Below, one piece after another: positions 50,794-59,525 of a stretch of DNA of 64,000 nt. The notes under the pieces were generated by a model. The model ran no database searches, was not told the origin of the DNA, and saw only the letters and a list, made by a program, of their open reading frames with translations. Position numbers and translations under genes: made by a program. The stretch comes from Mesorhizobium sp. (GTDB lineage Bacteria; Pseudomonadota; Alphaproteobacteria; Rhizobiales; Rhizobiaceae), in the NCBI RefSeq assembly GCF_004962245.1, contig NZ_SUHQ01000020.1:1-64000 (forward strand). Direction: 5' to 3'. Each line of letters starts with the position of its first letter. Within the stretch, counting starts at the first letter, position 1.

Positions 50794-52491
50794 ATGTCAG
50801 CTGCAAATCCCACTCGCGATGATTTCGCGAGCCTGCTCGAAGAATCATTTTCCGCCGGCCATTCCGGCGAAGGCCAGGTCGTCAAGGGCATCATCACCGC
50901 CATTGAAAAGGACATGGCGATCATCGATGTCGGCCTCAAGGTCGAAGGCCGCGTGCCGCTGAAGGAATTCGGCGTCAAGGGCAAGGACTCGACGCTCAAG
51001 GTCGGCGACACGGTCGAGGTCTATGTCGAGCGCATCGAGAACGCGCTTGGCGAAGCGATGCTCAGCCGTGAAAAGGCCCGCCGCGAAGAGAGCTGGGTCC
51101 GTCTCGAGGAGAAGTTCACCAAGGGCGAACGCGTCGAAGGCGTCATCTTCAACCAGGTCAAGGGCGGCTTCACTGTCGACCTCGACGGCGCCGTGGCCTT
51201 CCTGCCGCGCAGCCAGGTCGACATCCGCCCGATCCGCGACGTCTCCCCGCTGATGCACAATCCGCAGCCCTTCGAGATCCTCAAGATGGATCGCCGCCGC
51301 GGCAACATCGTGGTGTCGCGCCGCACCGTGCTCGAGGAAAGCCGCGCCGAACAGCGTTCGGAAATCGTGCAGAACCTCGAAGAAGGCCAGGTGGTCGAAG
51401 GCGTCGTCAAGAACATCACCGACTATGGTGCGTTCGTCGACCTCGGCGGCATCGACGGCCTGCTGCATGTCACCGACATGGCATGGCGCCGCGTCAACCA
51501 TCCGACCGAGATCCTCAACATCGGCCAGACGGTCAAGGTGCAGATCATCCGCATCAACCAGGAAACCCACCGCATCTCGCTCGGCATGAAGCAGCTCGAG
51601 AGCGATCCGTGGTCCGAGATCGGAACGAAATTCCCGATCGGCAAGAAGATCAAGGGCACCGTCACCAACATCACCGACTACGGCGCGTTCGTCGAGCTGG
51701 AGCCGGGCATCGAGGGCCTCATCCACGTTTCGGAAATGTCGTGGACGAAGAAGAATGTGCATCCCGGCAAGATCCTGTCGACGACGCAGGAAGTCGACGT
51801 GGTGGTGCTTGAGGTCGACCCGGCCAAGCGCCGCATTTCGCTCGGCCTCAAGCAGACGCTCGAGAATCCGTGGCAGGCTTTCGCCAGCGAACATCCGGTC
51901 GGCAGCCAGGTCGAGGGCGAGGTCAAGAACAAGACCGAGTTCGGCCTGTTCATCGGCCTTGAAGGCGATGTCGACGGCATGGTCCATCTTTCCGACCTCG
52001 ACTGGACCCGTCCGGGCGAGCAGGTGATCGAAGAGTACAATCGTGGCGACATGGTCAAGGCGCAGGTGCTCGACGTCGACATCGACAAGGAGCGCATTTC
52101 GCTCGGCATCAAGCAGCTGGCCAAGGACACGGTCGGCGAGGCGGCGACTTCAGGCGAGCTGCGCAAGAACGCGGTCGTCACCTGCGAGGTCACCGGCGTC
52201 AAGGATGGCGGTCTGGAAGTGCGGCTGGTCGACAGCGGCATCGAGACCTTCATCAAACGCTCCGACCTCAGCCGTGACCGCGACGAGCAGCGCCCCGAGC
52301 GCTTCACGGTCGGCCAGAAGGTCGACGCCCGCGTCATCGCCTTCGACAAGAAGACCCGCAAGCTGCAGGTTTCGATCAAGGCGCTGGAAATCGCCGAGGA
52401 GAAGGAAGCGGTCGCTCAGTACGGCTCGACCGACTCCGGCGCTTCGCTGGGCGACATCCTGGGTGCCGCGCTGAAGAAGCAGGGCAGCTAA
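50794..52491 (+). CDS. rpsA: 30S ribosomal protein S1
   Basis: 565-aa protein with six S1 (OB-fold) repeats. The strongest are the third and fourth, with VKNITDYGAFVDLGGIDGLL and VTNITDYGAFVELEPGIEGL, and each ends in a HRISLGMKQ-like strand. Binds mRNA on the 30S subunit. ATG 50794 with AGGAGAA upstream. The 203-bp gap after cmk probably holds its promoter; an efficient terminator follows. Confidence 0.97.
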   Translation: MSAANPTRDDFASLLEESFSAGHSGEGQVVKGIITAIEKDMAIIDVGLKVEGRVPLKEFGVKGKDSTLKVGDTVEVYVERIENALGEAMLSREKARREESWVRLEEKFTKGERVEGVIFNQVKGGFTVDLDGAVAFLPRSQVDIRPIRDVSPLMHNPQPFEILKMDRRRGNIVVSRRTVLEESRAEQRSEIVQNLEEGQVVEGVVKNITDYGAFVDLGGIDGLLHVTDMAWRRVNHPTEILNIGQTVKVQIIRINQETHRISLGMKQLESDPWSEIGTKFPIGKKIKGTVTNITDYGAFVELEPGIEGLIHVSEMSWTKKNVHPGKILSTTQEVDVVVLEVDPAKRRISLGLKQTLENPWQAFASEHPVGSQVEGEVKNKTEFGLFIGLEGDVDGMVHLSDLDWTRPGEQVIEEYNRGDMVKAQVLDVDIDKERISLGIKQLAKDTVGEAATSGELRKNAVVTCEVTGVKDGGLEVRLVDSGIETFIKRSDLSRDRDEQRPERFTVGQKVDARVIAFDKKTRKLQVSIKALEIAEEKEAVAQYGSTDSGASLGDILGAALKKQGS

Positions 52492-52524
52492 TCTGCAAAC
52501 GCCGCGCTCGCGCGCGGCCTGTAA

Positions 52525-52560
52525 CAAGAACCCCGCCGGAGCGATCCGGCGGGGTTCTTG
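52525..52560 (+). terminator. Intrinsic terminator after rpsA
   Basis: CAAGAACCCCGCCGGA and its complement TCCGGCGGGGTTCTTG form a 16-bp stem with a GCGA loop, followed by TTTG. 34 bp after the rpsA stop; symmetrical enough to serve the convergent SDR gene too. Confidence 0.9.
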
Positions 52561-52628
52561 TTTGACCATGGCAGACCAAGAGTGCGAACGGATTTTGGGA
52601 AATCCGCGCTCGAACTAAGGAGAATAGA

Positions 52629-53336
52629 TCAGGCCCTGCCGTAGAGCGGCACCAGCGTGCCGCTCATCGCCAGATTGGCCGGCGAAGCGAGATAGGCGAT
52701 GGCCTCCGCGGCCGCTTCGAGGCTGACCCATTTGCCGAAATCGGCGGCCGGCATGCCAGCCCGGTTAGCCGGCGTATCGAGGGTCGAGGGCGCGACCGCG
52801 TTGACCAGGATGCCCTTGCCCTTGAGCTCCTCCGCCATCGCCACCGTCATTGCCGCGACCGCCGCCTTGCTAGCGGCATAGGCGACCATGCCGGAACCGC
52901 GCCGCAGGTCGAGCCCGGCGCGCGCCGTGACATTGACGATGCGGCCAGCCGTGCCCGATGCCAGCATCGAGCGTATCGCCGCACGGCAGCACAGGAAGGT
53001 GGTACGGGCATTGGTGTCCATCATTTCGGCAAAAGACGCGGACTCGATCTTCTCCACCGGCGCGGCGGTGAAGCCGCCGGCCAGTTGGATGGACGCCCAC
53101 AAATCCGGAACGCTGGCGTAGAACGCCTCGACCTTGGCGGAGTCGGCGAGGTCGACATTGTGCGCCAGCCTGACGCGCTCATCCGCCGGGAAGGGAAAAT
53201 GCGCAGGCGCGGCGGCATGGGCATTGGGCACATGGCAGATCGCGCCCTGTTCCAGCAGTTTGCCGACAACCGCGCCACCGAGCGCTCCGGTGCCGCCGGT
53301 CACCACAATATGCCTGCCGTCCAGTGTATCCGTCAT
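52629..53336 (-). CDS. Short-chain dehydrogenase/reductase
   Basis: SDR of 235 aa. TGGTGALG cofactor loop near 13-20, NVTARAGLD carrying the catalytic region and YAASKAAVAAM with Tyr-x3-Lys. The usual NAG motif reads LAGG, and the catalytic serine position appears to be Thr or absent (NVTA), so activity may be altered. Start ATG 53336 after a weak SD. Convergent with rpsA. Substrate unknown; no tie to the arginine-type genes beyond proximity. Confidence 0.82.
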   Translation of the reverse strand: MTDTLDGRHIVVTGGTGALGGAVVGKLLEQGAICHVPNAHAAAPAHFPFPADERVRLAHNVDLADSAKVEAFYASVPDLWASIQLAGGFTAAPVEKIESASFAEMMDTNARTTFLCCRAAIRSMLASGTAGRIVNVTARAGLDLRRGSGMVAYAASKAAVAAMTVAMAEELKGKGILVNAVAPSTLDTPANRAGMPAADFGKWVSLEAAAEAIAYLASPANLAMSGTLVPLYGRA

Positions 53337-53517
53337 ATTCGACCGCTCCAGTGTTCTTATACTCTTATGCCGCGCCGGTGGCGAAGGTCGCGCCTTTCGC
53401 CCGATCACTCAACTGAAATCTCGACATGACAGGGTCGCGTCTTTGCATCGCTCCAGGCCGTCGGCCAGCCAGGATCCTTGCCAACCTGAGGCAGGAAGCA
53501 CGTTGCGCTGCCAAAAT

Positions 53518-55098
53518 TCAGTCGACAGTGATCTCGATGACGCGCGGCAGCCCGGTCGCCCGCGCGCGCTTGAGTGCGCCGGCTAACTCACCGATGTCGG
53601 CGAGCCGCTCGGCGGCAATGCCATAAGCTTCGGCCAGCTTGCAGAAATCCGGCGGCGCGGGTGAGACGCCGACCGGCTCGACGCCGACATTGAGCATCGA
53701 GGTCTCGATTTCGCGATAGCCGCGATTGTTCCAGACGACGAAGATCACCGGCGCCGCCGCATCGAGGGCTGCGCCCAACTCCGGCAGCGTGAACTGGAAA
53801 CCACCATCGCCGGTGAGACAAACGACCGGCGCATCGGGCACTGCAAGGGCCGCGCCGATCGCCGCCGGCGGACCAAAACCCAGCGCACCGAAGCCGGTGG
53901 CGGCGTTGAACCAGCCGCCCGGGCGGTCGTGATCGTAGCAGAGGTTGGCGGCGTAGACCGGCTGCGTCGAATCGCCGACGATGATCGAGCCCGGCAATGC
54001 ATCGCGGATCGCCTCGACGGCGCGCGTCTGTGCCTGAAGTGCCGGACCGATCTCGGCAAAGGCGGCTTGCCTTGTCGCGGCGGCGCGAGCCGGGCCGTCG
54101 TCCGGTGGCGCCTGGCCCGTACCGATCTCCGAAAGCAGCGCCTCGAGTGCTACGGAGCAATCGGCCTGGATCGAAATCCTGGCCGGCCGGCGGGCAAGCT
54201 GGTCAGCGCCGATGTCGATGCGGATGAGATTGGTCGGCAAGACAAAGCCATCGTCGCCATATCCGTCATAGTCGGTTGGGCCGAACTCAGTGCCGGCGGC
54301 GATGACCAGGTCGGCGTCGGTTATCAGCGCGCGCACCGCCTTCAGACTGGGACTCGCCGGCACGCCAAGCGGATGGCGATGCAGCAGGCCGCGGGCGTTG
54401 GTCGTCTGGACAACCGGCGCTCCCAGCCTTTCGGCCAGGCGTTGCAACGGCGCCTCGGCTCGCTTGGCGCCGCCGCCGGCAAGGATCAGCGGGCGGCGGG
54501 CAGCCGCGCAAAGTCTTGCCGCCTCTGCTATCGCCGCTGCATCCGGCTCGGGCGGCGCGACATTCGTCAGCAACGCCGCGATGCCGCCCGCCGGCTTGAC
54601 CATGATGTCGGTCGGGATCTCGATATGGACAGGGCCGGGACGCGTGGATGAAAACAGGGAAAAGGCGCGGGCGAGCACGCCTGGCAGTTCGTCGGCGTCG
54701 GTGACACGGTGGGAGAACAGCGCGACCTTCTCCATCATGCCGCGCTGGTCGGGCAGTTCGTGCAGATGGCCGAGGCCCTTGCCGAGTGTCGGCGTTGCGT
54801 TGACGCCTGAGATCACCAGCATCGGAACCGAATCGGCACGGGCCTGGCCCATCGCGGTGATGGTGTTGGTCAGTCCCGGCCCGGTGATGACGAAAGCGAC
54901 GCCCGGCCTGCCGCTGGCACGCGCATAACCGTCGGCCATGAAGCCGGCGCCCTGCTCATGGCGCGGCGTGACATGGCGGATCTTCGAACGCGCCAACCCA
55001 CGATAGAGTTCGACCGTATGCACACCCGGAATGCCGAAGACCGTGTCGACGTCATGGGCTTCGAGCAAGGTGATGAGCGCTTCGCCGACTGTCGTCAT
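53518..55098 (-). CDS. Thiamine diphosphate-dependent 2-oxoacid decarboxylase (AruI-like)
   Basis: Acetolactate synthase-superfamily enzyme (526 aa). The N-terminal domain has FGIPGVHTVELYRGL and RHEQGAGFMADGYARASGRP with the catalytic Glu. The C-terminal ThDP motif is LTGDGGFQFTLPELGAALDA followed by WNNRGY. Its length and pairing with an arginine-type hydrolase suggest 5-guanidino-2-oxopentanoate decarboxylase (AruI), which turns the 2-oxo acid of arginine to 4-guanidinobutanal. Start ATG 55098 overlaps the preceding hydrolase stop by 4 bp. Other 2-oxo acids cannot be excluded. Confidence 0.82.
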   Translation of the reverse strand: MTTVGEALITLLEAHDVDTVFGIPGVHTVELYRGLARSKIRHVTPRHEQGAGFMADGYARASGRPGVAFVITGPGLTNTITAMGQARADSVPMLVISGVNATPTLGKGLGHLHELPDQRGMMEKVALFSHRVTDADELPGVLARAFSLFSSTRPGPVHIEIPTDIMVKPAGGIAALLTNVAPPEPDAAAIAEAARLCAAARRPLILAGGGAKRAEAPLQRLAERLGAPVVQTTNARGLLHRHPLGVPASPSLKAVRALITDADLVIAAGTEFGPTDYDGYGDDGFVLPTNLIRIDIGADQLARRPARISIQADCSVALEALLSEIGTGQAPPDDGPARAAATRQAAFAEIGPALQAQTRAVEAIRDALPGSIIVGDSTQPVYAANLCYDHDRPGGWFNAATGFGALGFGPPAAIGAALAVPDAPVVCLTGDGGFQFTLPELGAALDAAAPVIFVVWNNRGYREIETSMLNVGVEPVGVSPAPPDFCKLAEAYGIAAERLADIGELAGALKRARATGLPRVIEITVD

Positions 55099-55988
55099 TG
55101 TCTGAGCACCGGACGTGTGAGGCAGGTCGGGCCGCCCTCGCAGGCGATGCACAGCGCGTCCGCCTCGAAGGTCGAAACCCTGCAGCCGGCGGCTGTCATG
55201 GCTGCCGCCGTCTTCGGGAAGCCGGCGACGGCAATCACGTCGCGCGGCGCGGTCGGCAGCACGTTGAGGCTGAGGCCGTTCGAGGCGAAGAACTCCTCGG
55301 CATCGCCCTCGACCAGGCGAATGCCTCGCGCCCGCAGCATCTGGTAGAATGGAGCCGGCAAAAGCGGTGCATAGACCAGCGCCAGATCGTCGGCGAGCGG
55401 ACTGATCACCGACATCAGATGCAGGCAGGCCTCCTCGCCATGCCAGAGCGGCAGGTCGTAGCCATAGACCTGGACGCCCTTGGGTGTGAGCAGGTCGGCG
55501 AGCTGCTGGATGCCGTCCTGGTTGGTGCGCACGCCGCGACCGACGGCCAGCGTCCTAGCATCCACCCAGACGCAGTCGCCGCCCTCGACCTGGCCGGGAT
55601 GCTCGATGCGACCGAGGATGGGCACGCCCATGCGCCTGTAGGCTGCCTCGTGCAAGCCGGGCTCGGCACGGCGCAGCGCCTTGCCCATGGCAAGGATGAT
55701 GGCGCCGTGGTCGGTCATCAGCGAAGGATCGTGGGTGAAGACGGAGTCGGCAAGCCCGTCATCGGCGTCGGTCAGCCATTCGATCTCGGCGCCGGATGCC
55801 GAAACCAGCCTCGTCAGCGCCTCATGCTGGGCAGCGGCCTTCTGCGCATCGAAGCCCGGACCATAGTGCCATTGCGACGCCTCGGCGCGGCGCATGGCGC
55901 TCGCGGCGGACCGCATCAGCACGCGCTGCAGCGGTCCGGCCATGGACTGCGACCCGTATGCATTGCCCACTAAACTCTCCTGAAACAT
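55095..55988 (-). CDS. Dimethylarginine dimethylaminohydrolase/arginine deiminase-superfamily hydrolase
   Basis: A 297-aa guanidine-modifying enzyme fold. SVFTHDPSLMTDHGAIILAM is the first conserved block, GRIEHPGQVEGGDCVWVDAR the ExGGD-type binding segment, CLHLMSVISPLADDLALVYA holds the catalytic His, and EGGPTCLTRPVL the nucleophilic Cys near the C-terminus. Likely substrates are arginine, methylarginines or a 2-oxo analogue. Start ATG 55988 has GGAGGGGG upstream; the longer frame is not coding. Leads a two-gene operon with the decarboxylase, divergent from the ABC transporter. Confidence 0.85.
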   Translation of the reverse strand: MFQESLVGNAYGSQSMAGPLQRVLMRSAASAMRRAEASQWHYGPGFDAQKAAAQHEALTRLVSASGAEIEWLTDADDGLADSVFTHDPSLMTDHGAIILAMGKALRRAEPGLHEAAYRRMGVPILGRIEHPGQVEGGDCVWVDARTLAVGRGVRTNQDGIQQLADLLTPKGVQVYGYDLPLWHGEEACLHLMSVISPLADDLALVYAPLLPAPFYQMLRARGIRLVEGDAEEFFASNGLSLNVLPTAPRDVIAVAGFPKTAAAMTAAGCRVSTFEADALCIACEGGPTCLTRPVLRQ

Positions 55989-56160
55989 CCCCCTCCTGCC
56001 AATAACCACTCGGCAAGCCGCGATCAATGGTCCAAAAACCATGGTTGACGGAGGCAAGCGGAACGGTCCATCTTGAGAATCGGAACGCTGTCCAGTGATG
56101 GGTAATGGGTAAAAAATTCCAGCAACGACAGGCCCGACCGCTCCGTGGAGCCCTGGGAGG

Positions 56161-56976
56161 ATGACGGTGCCGGGCACCGCACCCGCCCTGAAAGATACGG
56201 CGCAGAACGGCGCCGCCGAAGCCATCCATGTTGAGAACCTGCACAAGAGATTCGGTGAACTGCATGTGCTGAAGGGCGTTTCGCTGTCGGCGCGCGACGG
56301 CGAGGTCATCGCCATCATCGGCGGCAGCGGCTCCGGCAAGTCGACGCTGCTGCGCTGCATCAATTGCCTGGAGAACCCGACCAGCGGCATCGTCCGCGTC
56401 AATGGCGAGGAGATCCTGATGAAGGCCGACAGCCACGGCCACACCGTTCCCGCCGACCGCAAGCAGATCGAGCGCATCCGCTCCAAGCTCGGCATGGTGT
56501 TCCAGAACTTCAATTTGTGGAGCCACATGACGCTGATCGAGAACGTCATCGAGGTTCCGGTGCATGTGCTGGGCGTCAAGCGTGAGACGGCTATCGCTAC
56601 GGCTGAAAAGCTGCTCGCACGCGTCGGCCTAGCCGAAAAGCGCGATGTCTATCCGGCCTATCTGTCGGGCGGCCAGCAGCAACGCGCTGCGATTGCAAGG
56701 GCGCTGGCCATCGACCCGCGCGTCATGCTGTTCGACGAACCGACCTCGGCGCTCGACCCGGAGCTGGTCGGCGAGGTGCTGAAGGTGATCGGCGATCTGG
56801 CGCGCGAGGGGCGCACCATGGTGCTGGTCACCCACGAAATGAAGTTCGCCCGCGAGGTCGCGACGCATGTCGTCTACCTCTACAACGGGCTGGTCGAGGA
56901 AGAAGGGCCGCCGGAGCAGATCTTCGGCGCCCCCAGATCCGAAAGGCTGAAGCAGTTTCTGCGCAATGTAGGATGA
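56161..56976 (+). CDS. Polar amino acid ABC transporter ATP-binding protein
   Basis: HisP/AotP-type ATPase (271 aa). Walker A IIGGSGSGKSTLLRCINCLE, Q-loop MVFQNFNLWSHMTLIENV, signature YLSGGQQQRAAIARALA, Walker B VMLFDEPTSALDPELVGEVL and switch LVTHEMKFAREVATHVVYLY. GTG 56167 would place GGGAGG at better spacing than ATG 56161. The SHGHTVPADRKQIERIRSKL insert is typical of basic amino acid (histidine/arginine/ornithine) importers. First gene of the rightward unit, 172 bp from the divergent hydrolase. Confidence 0.93.
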   Translation: MTVPGTAPALKDTAQNGAAEAIHVENLHKRFGELHVLKGVSLSARDGEVIAIIGGSGSGKSTLLRCINCLENPTSGIVRVNGEEILMKADSHGHTVPADRKQIERIRSKLGMVFQNFNLWSHMTLIENVIEVPVHVLGVKRETAIATAEKLLARVGLAEKRDVYPAYLSGGQQQRAAIARALAIDPRVMLFDEPTSALDPELVGEVLKVIGDLAREGRTMVLVTHEMKFAREVATHVVYLYNGLVEEEGPPEQIFGAPRSERLKQFLRNVG

Positions 56977-57030
56977 CTTGCGAGAAAGCAGACGGGAACG
57001 TCAAAACCAAAAAACTGGGAGAACTGAAAA

Positions 57031-57825
57031 ATGAAACCTTTTCTCAAGACGGCCCTCGCGGCCACGCTGATCGCGTTGTCGAGCGCATTCTCAGCAAGCG
57101 CCGAGCAGATCAAGGTCGGTTTTTCGCCTGAAGCCTATCCACCGTTCTATTCGCAGGATTCGTCCGGCAACTGGGGTGGCTGGGAAGTCGACATCGCCAA
57201 CGCCATCTGCGGCGAAGCCAAGCTGGATTGCGTATTGACGCCGATCCCGTGGGACGGCCTCATCCCAGCCCTCAAGACCAAGAAGATCGACGCGATCATG
57301 AATTCGATGTCCATTACCGACGAACGTAAGAAGGAAATCGACTTCTCCGATAAATACTACAACACGCCGACTGCGGTGATCGGGGCCAAGGATCAGAAGT
57401 TCGATGCGACGCCAGAGGGTCTGAAAGACAAGACAATGGGCGTTCAGGTTTCAACGGTGCACGCTGCCTACGCCAAGAAGCACTTCACCGAGGCCGCCGA
57501 GATCAAGGAATACCAGACGCAGGACGAGGCAAATCAGGACCTCGCCGCCGGCCGGATCGACGCCACGCAGGCTGATTCGATCGCGCTCGACGCATTTTTG
57601 AAGTCGGATGAAGGCAAGGCGTGCTGCGACCTCAAAGGTTATGTGGCGCCGGACCTTGAAGTACTGGGGCCTGGCGTCGGCGCCGGCGTACGCCAAGGCG
57701 ACACCGAGCTCAAGAACAAGATTAATGCCGCCATCAAGGCCATAAGGGCCAATGGCAAGTATGCCGAAATCACGAAGAAGTACTTCGACTTCGACATCTT
57801 CGGCGACGAGTCGCAATCCAACTGA
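57031..57825 (+). CDS. Amino acid ABC transporter substrate-binding protein
   Basis: Periplasmic binding protein (264 aa) with a Sec signal (FLKTALAATLIALSSAFSAS, cleavage after SASA). SBP_bac_3 blocks: KVGFSPEAYPPFYSQD, WGGWEVDIANAICGEAKLDC, PWDGLIPALKTKKIDAIMNS and MSITDERKKEIDFSDKYY. Similar to lysine/arginine/ornithine-binding proteins. 54 bp after the ATPase gene, ahead of the permeases. Confidence 0.93.
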   Translation: MKPFLKTALAATLIALSSAFSASAEQIKVGFSPEAYPPFYSQDSSGNWGGWEVDIANAICGEAKLDCVLTPIPWDGLIPALKTKKIDAIMNSMSITDERKKEIDFSDKYYNTPTAVIGAKDQKFDATPEGLKDKTMGVQVSTVHAAYAKKHFTEAAEIKEYQTQDEANQDLAAGRIDATQADSIALDAFLKSDEGKACCDLKGYVAPDLEVLGPGVGAGVRQGDTELKNKINAAIKAIRANGKYAEITKKYFDFDIFGDESQSN

Positions 57826-57967
57826 CGGCAGCGCGATCGAGCCAGGCATGCCTTGCGGCCATCACCGCGTGGCATGTCCGGCTTGATACATCATCGGCGC
57901 CTCAACCCGGAAGTCGAGGGGACATAAGCTGAGCGACATTCTCGTCACGGTCTTCGGAGCCAGTTCG

Positions 57968-58681
57968 TTGGAACTGCTGTCCTTCGAACCGCCGAACGGC
58001 AGAGGTCTCAGCCTTCTGCATGGGCTGGCAAACTCCGTCGGAATTGCTTTCGGTTCCTTTGGAGTCGGTCTTGTGATCGGCATCGGCGGCGCTTATGGCA
58101 AGCTTTATGGCGGGCCGGTGGTTCGTGACCTGCTGGAAGTCTATACCACCGTGGTCCGCGCCGTGCCCGAACTGGTGCTGATCCTGCTGCTTTATTTCGC
58201 TGGTACCGACCTCATCAACCAGTTGCTCACCGCGCTCGGCCATGCCGCAATCGATATCAACGGGGTTGTCGCCGGCATAGGCGTGCTCGGGGTGGTGCAG
58301 GGCGCCTATTCCACCGAGGTCTTGCGCGGCGCGATTCTCGGCATTCCGCAGGGCCAGATCGAAGCCGGGCGGGCGTATGGAATGCCCCCCGGTCTGCTTC
58401 TCAGGCGTATCACGCTACCGGCGATGCTGCCCTTCGCCATCCCGGGGCTGGCGAACCTGTGGCTGATCGCCACCAAGGACACCGCACTTCTCGCAATCGT
58501 CGGCGTCAACGAACTGACGCAAACCACACGGACGGCGGCCGGCGCCACGAAGGCCTACTTCACCTTCTTCATGGCGGCGGGCGCGCTCTATCTTGTCCTG
58601 ACCCTCGTCTCCAACGTCGTCATCGGGCGCATTGAGCGCTGGGCGCGGCGCGGCATGCCTTCGATCGCGGGGGCGCACTGA
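57968..58681 (+). CDS. Amino acid ABC transporter permease (HisQ-like)
   Basis: HisM/HisQ-type permease with about five helices (VGIAFGSFGVGLVIGIGG, ELVLILLLYFAG) and the EAA-type loop EVLRGAILGIPQGQIEAGRA. The standard frame opens at TTG 57968 (237 aa). In-frame sequence continues upstream to a CTG at 57929 preceded by GAGGGG at ideal distance, giving LSDILVTVFGASSLELL; no ATG or GTG is available. True start therefore uncertain. Ends in a TGATG overlap with the second permease. Confidence 0.9.
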   Translation: MELLSFEPPNGRGLSLLHGLANSVGIAFGSFGVGLVIGIGGAYGKLYGGPVVRDLLEVYTTVVRAVPELVLILLLYFAGTDLINQLLTALGHAAIDINGVVAGIGVLGVVQGAYSTEVLRGAILGIPQGQIEAGRAYGMPPGLLLRRITLPAMLPFAIPGLANLWLIATKDTALLAIVGVNELTQTTRTAAGATKAYFTFFMAAGALYLVLTLVSNVVIGRIERWARRGMPSIAGAH

Positions 58682-59490
58682 TGGCGGCCGAAATCCCGGT
58701 CATTCACGCCGCCGCCCGGGCCTCGCTCTGGATGCAGCCACATCGGATAGCGCTGATCCTGGTCGCACTGGCTATCGTCGTGGCGTCGATTTTCCTGATG
58801 CGCTGGGATTGGCTGCCCACCTATCTGCCGCTGGCTTTGCAAGGCATTTGGCGGACCATATGGCTGCTGGTGGTAACGTCGGCTCTGGGCATCGCGATCG
58901 CGATCCCCCTCGGTCTCGCGCAGGTGATTGGGCCGCCGATTTTGAGCGTTCCGGCCAAGGTCTTCTGCACGGTTATTCGCGGCACGCCGCTGCTGCTCCA
59001 GCTCTGGCTGCTCTACTTCGGACTCGGTTCGCTGTTTCCGCAATTTCCGTGGATACGCGAGTCGTTCCTCTGGCCCATTCTCAGACAGGCATGGCCCTAC
59101 GCCGTTCTCTCGCTGACGATTTCCTATGCCGGCTACGAAGGCGAAGTGATGCGTGGCGCCTTCGCCGGCGTGCCGCGCGGTCAACTCGAGGCGGCCCGCG
59201 CTTTCGGCATGAGCCGTTGGAAAATGTTCAGGCGAATATGGCTGCCGCAGGCGATCCACCGGGCGCTGCCGACGCTGGCCGGCGAAACCGTTCTCCAGCT
59301 GAAGGCAACACCGCTGGTGGCGACCATAACCATGGTCGACATCTATGCCGTAGCCTCGCGGGTGCGCCAGGACCTCTTCATCACCTACGAACCCTTGCTG
59401 CTTCTGGCATTGGTCTATATGGCCATCACCGGTATCCTGGTGTTCGGCTTCCGCCGGCTCGAGGCGCGGATTCCAAACCGGCTCGGCTGA
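58681..59490 (+). CDS. Amino acid ABC transporter permease (HisM-like)
   Basis: Second permease (269 aa). Helices include LILVALAIVVASIFLM and TIWLLVVTSALGIAIAIPLG; the EAA loop reads GEVMRGAFAGVPRGQLEAAR followed by AFGMSRWKMFRRIWLPQA. Start ATG 58681 overlaps the stop of the first permease by one base. Completes the importer with genes 56161-58681. The reductase gene follows after 35 bp. Confidence 0.93.
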   Translation: MAAEIPVIHAAARASLWMQPHRIALILVALAIVVASIFLMRWDWLPTYLPLALQGIWRTIWLLVVTSALGIAIAIPLGLAQVIGPPILSVPAKVFCTVIRGTPLLLQLWLLYFGLGSLFPQFPWIRESFLWPILRQAWPYAVLSLTISYAGYEGEVMRGAFAGVPRGQLEAARAFGMSRWKMFRRIWLPQAIHRALPTLAGETVLQLKATPLVATITMVDIYAVASRVRQDLFITYEPLLLLALVYMAITGILVFGFRRLEARIPNRLG

Positions 59491-59525
59491 TATCGGGACA
59501 GTTTCACGAATTCAGGACTTACGAA

